IMG/VR virus record: IMGVR_UViG_3300022890_000011
Coordinates: 62,001-126,000 of that record
From: a virus
Reading direction: 5' to 3' (one strand)
Length of the DNA stretch: 64,000 bases
The notes below the pieces were generated by a model. The model was not told where the DNA came from. It worked only from the letters and a program-made list of their open reading frames with translations, and searched no databases. Shown one piece after another: positions 43,793 through 51,198 of the stretch. The number at the start of each line of letters is the position of its first letter. Within the stretch, counting starts at the first letter, position 1. The position numbers and the translations under genes are program-made.

Positions 43793-44431
43793 GTATTTTA
43801 AAGATATATTAAATAATTCTCAGTTTACAATGATATCAGGAAAAACTAATAGTGGCAAAACTAGATTTTTAATGTGGTTAGCTGCTTTATGTTCAGAAAA
43901 TAACAAGGTCTTATACATTTCTACAGAAATGAGTGAAAGACATGTTATTAATAATTTTTCACCATTATTGAATGTTGATTTACATAAAAAATGGATTAGA
44001 ACTGCTAGAAAACTTAAAATGGATAGAATTAAAGGTAATATCGAATATAAAAATATACCAGGTATTGTTATTAAACATACTCAATATGTTGATGATATTA
44101 AAAAATTGGTTGGTGATTATGATGTTGTTGTTATTGATTCTATATTAATTTAATATTGGAAAAAGATAGAAGGTTATATTCATATAAAGAACAAAATGAT
44201 TTTATTAATATATTTACGGGAAAAGTTATTATATCATCTCAATTATATAGAAATGGAGATATTTTAACATCTAGTTTTCCAATGAAATTGTTTACGAATA
44301 GTGATTCTGTATTTTCTATTGAAAAAGAAGATAATTTTTTATTAAGTAAGATTGAATGTCACAAAAATAGATATTTACCTATTGGTTTAGTACCTAAAAA
44401 ATTTGATTTATCAAAAATGAATTTTGTTTAA
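43785..44431 (+). pseudogene. RecA/DnaB-like P-loop ATPase split by a frameshift
   Basis: First part (43785-44153): Walker A ISGKTNSGKTRF, YISTEMSE and Walker B-like VVVIDSILI, then stop. Second part (44156-44431, only a TTG start) continues as EKDRRLYSYKEQNDF and VIISSQLYRNGDI, typical of the next strand of a RecA-like fold. A missing base near 44147-44152 explains the break. Inside the ATPase, before the second half, sits KWIRTARKLKMDRIKG, a copy of the basic tail in an internal position. Joined length about 213 residues. Confidence 0.6.
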
Positions 44432-44630
44432 AAATAAAATATTAGAGATGAGAGAATTTTTATTAGAATTAAAGAATAAATATCCAAATGATCAAGATTT
44501 TGGTGAAAAAATGAGAGAATTGTTATTAGATGAAGAATTATTATATTTTTTATCTGAAATTGAAGAAGATTTTATAATGAATGTTTGGTATGATGATAAA
44601 GTAAATGAATTAAAAAAGAAATATTTATAA
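44424..44630 (+). CDS. Small acidic unknown protein
   Basis: 68 residues, MFKNKILEMREFLLELKNKY..., helical, acidic. Overlaps the ATPase remnant by eight bases. No family recognised. Confidence 0.55.
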   Translation: MFKNKILEMREFLLELKNKYPNDQDFGEKMRELLLDEELLYFLSEIEEDFIMNVWYDDKVNELKKKYL

Positions 44631-44812
44631 TGAAATATTAAAAATTATTTGACGAAGAAGTATTAAAAAATATGATACTTTCAAATTTATATGAATCTTT
44701 TGATAGAGGTGGTATTGAATTAGAAGATTATGTTGATGATCTTGATTTAGAAGTACGTGTTTATATATCAATGATTGAACCATGGAAAACGACAATAAAA
44801 TTCGAAGATTAA
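44630..44812 (+). pseudogene. Head-targeting-leader gene with stop at codon 4
   Basis: ATG AAA TAT TAA AAA: the leader MKYLK with TTA changed to TAA (44639-44641). The frame then continues LFDEEVLKNMILSNLYESFD to IKFED and a stop at 44812. Re-start at ATG 44672 would give 46 residues. It is the only such leader in this block. Confidence 0.5.
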
Positions 44813-44857
44813 AAACTTAAAATTTATTTAAGTATAAATAATAAATACAAGAAAAAT

Positions 44858-45607
44858 ATGAAAATTAGAAACGGATTTGTAAGTAATTCAAGTAGTAGTT
44901 CATTTGTTATAATGTCTACAAATAAAATAGAGTCAAATGATGATATATATGAAAAGTTTTTGATACCTGAAGCATCACCTTTAAGTAGTTTGTCATATGA
45001 TATATCTCGCACTTTTTTTAATCAAAGTGAAGAAATGTCATATGAAGATATAGTAGATGAATATTATTATGGTGATAAAGAACTTATTCTAGAAGATGTG
45101 TCTCTCTTACATGAAGAATGTAGTTGGTTGTTTAGTTTAGAAGAATTACAAAAAATAAAAGATGAAAAATTATTTGTAAGATATGGTTCTGTTTCTAGTG
45201 ATAGTGGAGAACCAATTGATCAGTTGATATATTATGGTGCAGATATTAATATAGATACAGAAGATTTTAAAATAAATAGAAAATTAATGGAACAATTTAC
45301 AATTATGTTTAATGGAAAAGAATTTAAAATTAAATCACGAGAACATGAATTAATATTCTTTTCTATGTGGAAAGCAATAAGCCAAATATTACCTGAATTT
45401 ATTGGAGAAGAATATTATGCTCAATGCAATAATTCATTTATAAATGTAAATAAAGCAATTAATAAACAAAAACATAATCATGAATTTTTTAACGCCTTCT
45501 TCATGAAAAAAAATATAATCAATGAAAATACTGTAATTTTTATTAAACCTGTAAAAGCGTGTTATGATTGGAAAAAGAAATATGACAAATATATATTTGT
45601 AATATAA
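44858..45607 (+). CDS. SNSSSSSF-leader protein (largest member)
   Basis: 249 residues, MKIRNGFVSNSSSSSFVIMS. Acidic centre (SYEDIVDEYYYGDKELILED), no Cys cluster. No family recognised. A 36-base piece of its coding sequence (45257-45291) recurs imperfectly just downstream (45655-45693). Confidence 0.72.
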   Translation: MKIRNGFVSNSSSSSFVIMSTNKIESNDDIYEKFLIPEASPLSSLSYDISRTFFNQSEEMSYEDIVDEYYYGDKELILEDVSLLHEECSWLFSLEELQKIKDEKLFVRYGSVSSDSGEPIDQLIYYGADINIDTEDFKINRKLMEQFTIMFNGKEFKIKSREHELIFFSMWKAISQILPEFIGEEYYAQCNNSFINVNKAINKQKHNHEFFNAFFMKKNIINENTVIFIKPVKACYDWKKKYDKYIFVI

Positions 45608-45693
45608 AAAAAATATTTCCTGAAATGTAGCACCAAAAGAAATAAGATTATTAGACAGAAGATTTTAAAATAAAAATAGAAAATTAATATGGA
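45257..45693 (+). repeat. Imperfect 36-base direct repeat flanking a gene end
   Basis: ACAGAAGATTTTAAAATAAA followed by a related A-rich end occurs at 45257-45291 inside the gene and at 45655-45693 in the leader of the next gene, with two 2-base insertions. It suggests a past duplication or template switch. Confidence 0.6.
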
Positions 45694-46210
45694 AGAAGAA
45701 ATATTAAACGTTATACAGAATTTACCACCAGATAAATTATTAGAATTATCTGAAATGGTAGTAAAAACATTAGAGACTAATATAAAATTTGAATCATTAG
45801 AATTGAGTGCTAGACATGAAAAATTAGTTGAAACTATTAAAACACATTTAAAGGAGATAAAAGATATTTATGAATCGTCTACTTTATTTGAAAAATATTC
45901 AAAAATATCTGATGATATTAGAACAAGAATCAGTGATTTGAATAGTGATACTTATCATAATATTGAAAACAGATCAGATCAAGTTGAAGATATTAAAGGT
46001 ACTTGTAGTGATATGTATGATATTAAAGAAGAAATAAAAGAGTTAATTTCAGAAATGGATGAACATGATATTGAAATTATAAATGAAATAATGTTAGATT
46101 TAACTGATTTGATGCATGATCTTGAGAGTTATATTGAGAGTGGTGATATAATTGTAAATCAACATGAAATTCTAGAATATAAAATTGAAGATTTTTTAAG
46201 AAATTTTTAA
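45689..46210 (+). CDS. Helical unknown protein
   Basis: 173 residues, almost wholly charged amphipathic helices (LELSARHEKLVETIKTHLKE; DLTDLMHDLESYIESGD). Possibly a coiled-coil partner of the AAA+ peptidase 18 bases downstream. No family recognised. Confidence 0.62.
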   Translation: MEEEILNVIQNLPPDKLLELSEMVVKTLETNIKFESLELSARHEKLVETIKTHLKEIKDIYESSTLFEKYSKISDDIRTRISDLNSDTYHNIENRSDQVEDIKGTCSDMYDIKEEIKELISEMDEHDIEIINEIMLDLTDLMHDLESYIESGDIIVNQHEILEYKIEDFLRNF

Positions 46211-46228
46211 TTAAAATAAATAAATAAT

Positions 46229-48508
46229 ATGAAAATAAGCCAAAAAGACCAACAAGACATTCTTGATAAGAATAAAAGATTAGAATCAATTAAACCAATT
46301 CTTAAATCAGAATTTATTGGAATAGATGATGTTATAGATAATATAATTGAATCTATAAGACCATTTTATGTTTTTCCAAAATCTCTTAAAAGACCTTTAG
46401 TGGTTAACTTATGGGGATTAACTGGAACTGGTAAAACATCTATTGTTGATAGAATAGTTGATTTATTAGAATTAAATAATAGATATTCTAAATTTGATGT
46501 TGGTGAATATTCTTCATCTAATTCAGATTGGAAATTAAAACAAGATTTAGGAGAAGCTACTTCTAATATTGATACCAAAAATATGATATTTGCATTTGAT
46601 GAGTTTCAACTAGGTAGAACTATTAATGAGATGGGAGCTGAAGTTGATAGAATTGCTTTAAGACCTATGTGGGAAGTTATTGATCATGGAATTATTTACG
46701 AATTTAATTACTCATATTCACGTGTATTTGATATACTTAAGAAAATAAAACAATGTGCTGATTCTGGTGTAGAGGTTAAAAAAGGTTATGTTGTTAAAAA
46801 TGAACATGTTTATAATTCAGTTTTTAGACGTGAAGAATTAAGACCTTGTGATTTTAAGGTTTGTACATATCAAGAACAAATAGAAGATGAAGATGAAAAT
46901 CATAATCATCCCGATAGAGAACCACCAATAGTTGTTAGTAGAAGTAATAAAATAACAGAAGAAGCTAAAGAGATTAGAATTAATAAAATAGTCGATCCTG
47001 ATTCAGTTTCATCTTATTATTTTGATATTTCAGATGAAGAAATGAAACATTTTGTACAACCTAGAATGATTAAATATTATCATTATTGTAAATTTTATGA
47101 AGCTAACCCTGCATTTTTTGAAAATGAGTTTAATTTTAAAAAACATATTGATAAGTTTAATTTGCCATTTCCATTGTTAATTGAAATGATTAGTAAAAAT
47201 TTCATTATGAATTCATCATTAATGAGAAAGAAAGATTTTTCACAATCATTAGTATTTTGTGTTGGTAATGTTGATGAAGCATATACAATGGCTTTTTCTT
47301 CTGATCCTGATGCGGATGCGGATTTATTTTGGGAACATTCTTTAAAGATTAATATTCCTAAAATGAAAAATGCTTTATCTCATAGATTTAGAATGGAACA
47401 AATTGGTAGATTAGGTAATAATCATATTGTATATCCAGCTCTCAATAAAAATTCTTATGAAAAGATTATTGAACTTTATTTTAACAAAAGAGTTGAACAT
47501 TTTGAAGAACAATTTGGAATTAAATTAGAAGTGGATGAAAGTTTAAAAGATATTATGTATAAAGAATCAGTTTTTCCGTCCCAAGGTGTGAGACCAATTT
47601 TATCATCTTTTAATACATTAGTAGACTCTTATGTTTCAAGATTGATTTCGGATTTAATTTTCCAAAATCCTACATGTGATAAAGTTAACTGGAAATATAG
47701 CAGAAAAGATGAGAAATATATTATTTCATCAACAGGAGAGAAAGAAGAAGTTATTATTGAATATCCAGTTAAACTTAATATTGAAAATTTAAGAGAATCT
47801 GATTATTCAGAGAATCAAGCATTTACCGCTGTTCATGAAGCTGGTCATGCAGTTATTTCTGTTGTTGCAGCCGATTTAGTTCCAAAAGAAGTTGTTTCTA
47901 AAACAGCATCTATTGCTGAAGGTTTTTGTAGAATTGAATATCCAGAACAAATGACTAGAGATTTATCTATTAAACAAATCAAAGTATTATTAGCTGGTAT
48001 TGAATCTGAAAGATTTCTATTTGGTGATGAATTAATTAGTTCAGGTGCTTTTTCTGATTTATCAAGAGCAACTGATTTAGCTGTGTCTATGATTAAAGAA
48101 TTTGGTATGGGCGAAAGTCTTTGTCAAATAAGAGCGACAACAGATTCCACTATGGTTGGTATGAAAGTAATGAGTGAAGATTATGAAGAAGTTATCGCTA
48201 AGATGATTGATGATCTTCAAAAAGATGTTCAAAAATTATTAAAAGATAATGAAGAGTTTTTATTAGAATTGTCTCATTTTTTATCTAATAATTCTAAGAT
48301 TGAGAAGGATGAACTAACTAAAATGGCTAAAAAATATCATACAAAATTCAGAGATAAAGATCATTATTATGATTTTAAAGATACTATTAAAACTCGTATG
48401 AACAAGATTGATATGTCAGAATCACCAGATTCTATTGTTAAAGAACAGATTTATGAGTTTTCTCAAAATAAGAAGAAGAAAAATAATGGAAACGGAAAAT
48501 CAAAATAA
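46229..48508 (+). CDS. Soluble AAA+ ATPase fused to an M41 (FtsH-type) metallopeptidase
   Basis: 759 residues. N-terminal AAA+ domain: Walker A LWGLTGTGKTS (about 65-75), a Walker B-like FAFDEF (about 118), a sensor region VFCVGNVDEAY, and an arginine-containing ALSHRFRMEQIGR. A ClpB-type small domain follows (YKESVFPSQGVRPILSS). The C-terminal half is an M41 peptidase: FTAVHEAGHAVIS gives HExxH, and FSDLSRATDLA the third ligand Asp. No transmembrane helix, unlike FtsH, and the ATPase resembles Clp-type more than FtsH. Predicted role: ATP-dependent protein unfolding and degradation in the cytoplasm. The combination is unfamiliar to me. Confidence 0.85.
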   Translation: MKISQKDQQDILDKNKRLESIKPILKSEFIGIDDVIDNIIESIRPFYVFPKSLKRPLVVNLWGLTGTGKTSIVDRIVDLLELNNRYSKFDVGEYSSSNSDWKLKQDLGEATSNIDTKNMIFAFDEFQLGRTINEMGAEVDRIALRPMWEVIDHGIIYEFNYSYSRVFDILKKIKQCADSGVEVKKGYVVKNEHVYNSVFRREELRPCDFKVCTYQEQIEDEDENHNHPDREPPIVVSRSNKITEEAKEIRINKIVDPDSVSSYYFDISDEEMKHFVQPRMIKYYHYCKFYEANPAFFENEFNFKKHIDKFNLPFPLLIEMISKNFIMNSSLMRKKDFSQSLVFCVGNVDEAYTMAFSSDPDADADLFWEHSLKINIPKMKNALSHRFRMEQIGRLGNNHIVYPALNKNSYEKIIELYFNKRVEHFEEQFGIKLEVDESLKDIMYKESVFPSQGVRPILSSFNTLVDSYVSRLISDLIFQNPTCDKVNWKYSRKDEKYIISSTGEKEEVIIEYPVKLNIENLRESDYSENQAFTAVHEAGHAVISVVAADLVPKEVVSKTASIAEGFCRIEYPEQMTRDLSIKQIKVLLAGIESERFLFGDELISSGAFSDLSRATDLAVSMIKEFGMGESLCQIRATTDSTMVGMKVMSEDYEEVIAKMIDDLQKDVQKLLKDNEEFLLELSHFLSNNSKIEKDELTKMAKKYHTKFRDKDHYYDFKDTIKTRMNKIDMSESPDSIVKEQIYEFSQNKKKKNNGNGKSK

Positions 48509-48608
48509 GTTTGATGAAGAAATGAAACATAATCCTATTATATCATTTGAAGATTTGATCCGTCAAGCAAAACATGTTCTAATTGTGGTTCAATCAATAA
48601 AGAATTGA
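48488..48608 (+). pseudogene. Truncated gene start interrupted by a TnpB fragment
   Basis: ATG 48488 opens METENQNKFDEEMKHNPIIS, then FEDL; at about 48557 the sequence becomes TnpB-like in another frame and this frame ends at TGA 48608. The first ~24 codons look like the surviving head of an unrelated gene. Confidence 0.45.
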
Positions 48609-48757
48609 CTTTAAAGGATAGGGAATGGATTTGCTCTAAATGTGGAAAAGAACATGATAGAGATATTAATGCTGCTATAAATATAAGAAATTTTGGGTTG
48701 AGGAACCAACCCAGTGTCACCCAAAGTGAATGGTTACATTGTGCTTGTGGCGTATAA
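48557..48757 (+). pseudogene. TnpB C-terminal zinc-ribbon remnant (IS200/IS605-type)
   Basis: The frame reads [20 protein letters not shown], then [19 protein letters not shown] and INIRNFG: the C-terminal zinc ribbon (C-x2-C...C-x2-C) and the conserved HDRDxNAAxNI of TnpB RNA-guided nucleases. Only about 67 of the usual ~370-400 residues remain, with no start codon. It ends [20 protein letters not shown]. Confidence 0.85.
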
Positions 48758-48782
48758 ACACATTAGTCTTTAGCTAATGTGT
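48758..48782. other. Hairpin after the TnpB remnant, possible element end or omega-RNA piece
   Basis: ACACATTAG, seven bases, CTAATGTGT: a perfect 9-bp stem immediately after the tnpB stop. IS200/IS605 elements carry subterminal hairpins, and the omega RNA covers the end of tnpB. Whether an RNA is still made is unknown. No ORF between 48783 and 48861. Confidence 0.6.
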
Positions 48783-48861
48783 AAGTTCATAAGAGGTTAT
48801 TTAGTAGTGAAAGCATAAAACAATAAATACGATTGGGAAAAATTAATAAAAAATATTAATA

Positions 48862-49194
48862 ATGAAAGAAAAAGTAGAAAAATTATTAGGTTTAATAGGT
48901 AATGAAGATCTTTTCAAAAAATTGAGAGATGAATATTTAAAACATTTAAATGAACAGATAGATGATCCTGAGATATTTGAAGAATTTATGTGTCTTATAA
49001 TAAATGAATTTAAATATGAAACATTCAGAGATGAAACTAGTAAGAATTATATGGAAATTTATACAGAGGAAGAAATGGATTATATGTTGAATTATTATAG
49101 TAGTGATATAGGACAAAGTATAATTGAAAAGAATACTATTATGGTAACAAGAAGTATGACATTGAGCCAAAAGATTGTCGTTAATTTCTTCTAA
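48862..49194 (+). CDS. DUF2059-like small protein
   Basis: 110 residues. The segment MEIYTEEEMDYMLNYYSSDI, followed by GQSIIEK, matches the DUF2059 pattern (YxxPxGQ-K). No signal peptide, unlike most members. The last residues (LSQKIVVNFF) may belong to a junction with the convergent gene. Confidence 0.6.
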   Translation: MKEKVEKLLGLIGNEDLFKKLRDEYLKHLNEQIDDPEIFEEFMCLIINEFKYETFRDETSKNYMEIYTEEEMDYMLNYYSSDIGQSIIEKNTIMVTRSMTLSQKIVVNFF

Positions 49195-49437
49195 TTTATC
49201 TAATATCTCTTGACTATTATTATCATTTATTCCACCTGGATTTAACATTTCAATTCTAGTTTCACCTTCTTTTATAGGTAAAAAAAATTGAATAATATCA
49301 TGATAATCTTTTTCTAAAGAATAATATTGTTTAAAATAATTAAGACCTTGTCTTGCTTGCTGTTTACTTAAACCATCGACATTTATATAAAATATAAATA
49401 TTATTTTATCTTTGATTGATTGTTTATTTAAATTCAT
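49170..49437 (-). CDS. Unknown protein, 3' end running into the convergent gene
   Basis: It starts MNLNKQSIKDKIIFIFYIN, with GLSKQQARQGLNYFKQYYSL and LPIKEGETRIEMLNPGG, a normal-looking coding sequence to about residue 89 (EEINDNL). Beyond 49170 the open frame (to 48946) is antisense to the DUF2059 gene and is probably not native, so the real end was probably lost at a junction. No family recognised. Confidence 0.5.
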
Positions 49438-49442
49438 TAATT

Positions 49443-51077
49443 ATGTTTATTTTTATAATAATCATCAATTTTATCAAGAATCATAGCACTAAATATATAT
49501 TTGTTACAGGAGGAGTTTCTTCATCATTAGGCAAAGGTATTATTTCTGCATCACTTGCAAAACTTTTACAGGCAAGAGGATATCGGGTTACTATTCAGAA
49601 ACTTGATCCATATATTAATATAGATCCCGGAACTCTTAATCCTTATGAACATGGCGAATGTTTTGTTACTGATGATGGTGCTGAAACAGATCTTGACCTT
49701 GGACATTATGAAAGATTTTTGAATATTAATACTTCACAAGCAAATAATGTTACTACTGGTAGAATTTATCAAACAGTTATTGATAAAGAAAGAAGAGGTG
49801 ATTTTTTAGGAAAAACAGTTCAGATTATACCTCATATTACTGATGAAATAAAAAGAAATATTAAATTTTTAAGTAAAAAACAAAAATATGATTTTATTAT
49901 TACTGAAATAGGTGGTACTGTTGGTGATATTGAATCGTTACCATATATTGAATCATTACGACAGTTAAAATGGGAAATGCCAGGAAATGTCATTACAATA
50001 CATCTTACTCTTTTACCTTATTTGAATGCAACAGGAGAATTAAAAACAAAACCAACCCAACATTCGGTAAAAACACTTCTCGAAGCAGGGGTACAACCAG
50101 ATATTCTTATATTAAGAACAGAAAAATCGATTAATAATGATATTAGAAAAAAAGTAGCTTTATTTTGCAATGTTGATATTTCTTCTGTAATTGAATCAAA
50201 AGATGTTTCAACTATTTATGAAGTGCCTGTTTTAATGCAAAAAGAAAAATTAGATAGAATAGTACTTTCTAAATTACAAATGCCTTTAAAAGAAGAGCCA
50301 AAACTTACACCATGGAAAGATTTTCTTAAAAAATACAATAACCCAAAAAAAGAAGTTAAAATTGGATTGATTGGTAAATATATTGAACTTGCTGATGCAT
50401 ATAAATCAATAATAGAATCTTTTATTCATGCTGGAGCCGAAAATGAATGTCGGGTAAACCTTGAATTAATTAATTCGTCAGATCTAACAAATAACACATA
50501 TTCTAATAAACTAAAAGATTTAAAAGGAATTATAATAGCTCCAGGTTTTGGTCACCGTGGTTTTGAAGGAAAAATCTTAGCTGCAAAATATGCCCGTGAA
50601 AACAATATTCCTTTTCTTGGTATTTGTTTGGGAATGCAATGTGCAGTTATTGATTTTGCAAGAAATGTGATTGGTTATGAAAAAGCAAACTCTTCTGAAA
50701 TGTCAAGAAATACGTTATATCCGGTTATTGACCTTATGGAAGATCAAAAAGAAATACTTGAGAAAGGTGGAACAATGCGATTAGGATCATTTCCTTGTAA
50801 TATAAAAAAGAATACAAATGCATATAATGCATATAAAAAGAATAAAATAGTAGAACGTCACCGACATAGATATGAATTTAATAATGCATATTTAAAAGAT
50901 TTTGAAAAATCAGGCATGATGTCTACAGGAATAAATCCCGGTACAGGTTTGGTTGAAATTATTGAAATACCAAAACATAAATGGTTTGTTGGTGTTCAGT
51001 TTCACCCAGAATACAGAAGTACGGTTTTAAATCCACATCCATTATTTGTAAATTTTGTAAAAGCAACTTTAAATTGA
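49443..51077 (+). CDS. pyrG: CTP synthase
   Basis: About 544 residues from ATG 49443. Synthetase domain: YIFVTGGVSSSLGKG (P-loop), KLDPYINIDPGTLNP, ECFVTDDGAETDLDLGHYER and GGTVGDIESLPYIE. Class I glutamine amidotransferase domain: GFGHRGFEGK, GICLGMQCAV with the nucleophile Cys, and the FHPEYRS His-Glu. Converts UTP plus glutamine to CTP. The usual start (M-S-x-K-Y-I-F) is missing; the frame reads NHSTKYIF after an added hydrophobic stretch (MFIFIIIINFIK). Richer in G/C third positions than its neighbours, suggesting acquisition from a host. Starts six bases from the divergent 49437 gene. Confidence 0.95.
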   Translation: MFIFIIIINFIKNHSTKYIFVTGGVSSSLGKGIISASLAKLLQARGYRVTIQKLDPYINIDPGTLNPYEHGECFVTDDGAETDLDLGHYERFLNINTSQANNVTTGRIYQTVIDKERRGDFLGKTVQIIPHITDEIKRNIKFLSKKQKYDFIITEIGGTVGDIESLPYIESLRQLKWEMPGNVITIHLTLLPYLNATGELKTKPTQHSVKTLLEAGVQPDILILRTEKSINNDIRKKVALFCNVDISSVIESKDVSTIYEVPVLMQKEKLDRIVLSKLQMPLKEEPKLTPWKDFLKKYNNPKKEVKIGLIGKYIELADAYKSIIESFIHAGAENECRVNLELINSSDLTNNTYSNKLKDLKGIIIAPGFGHRGFEGKILAAKYARENNIPFLGICLGMQCAVIDFARNVIGYEKANSSEMSRNTLYPVIDLMEDQKEILEKGGTMRLGSFPCNIKKNTNAYNAYKKNKIVERHRHRYEFNNAYLKDFEKSGMMSTGINPGTGLVEIIEIPKHKWFVGVQFHPEYRSTVLNPHPLFVNFVKATLN

Positions 51078-51151
51078 TAAGAAAAGGAATTGATAAGAGT
51101 TTTTAAACAATAGTTTAAAATTAATATATAAAATAAATTTTTTTAAATTCT

Positions 51152-51167
51152 AAAATTTACTATATTG
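51152..51167 (+). promoter_or_regulatory. Candidate promoter element before the ClpC-like gene
   Basis: AAAATTTACTATATTG lies about 32 bases before the ATG and fits the recurrent AAAATTT-CTATATT element. It starts a new transcription unit after pyrG. Confidence 0.35.
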
Positions 51168-51198
51168 TAATAGTAAATTTTTAAAATTTTATAATAAT

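Noticed and set aside
48946-49170. Real C-terminal part of the minus-strand gene
   Set aside because: This stretch is antisense to a plausible DUF2059-like gene and its translation (CHTSCYHNSI...) has no coding character.
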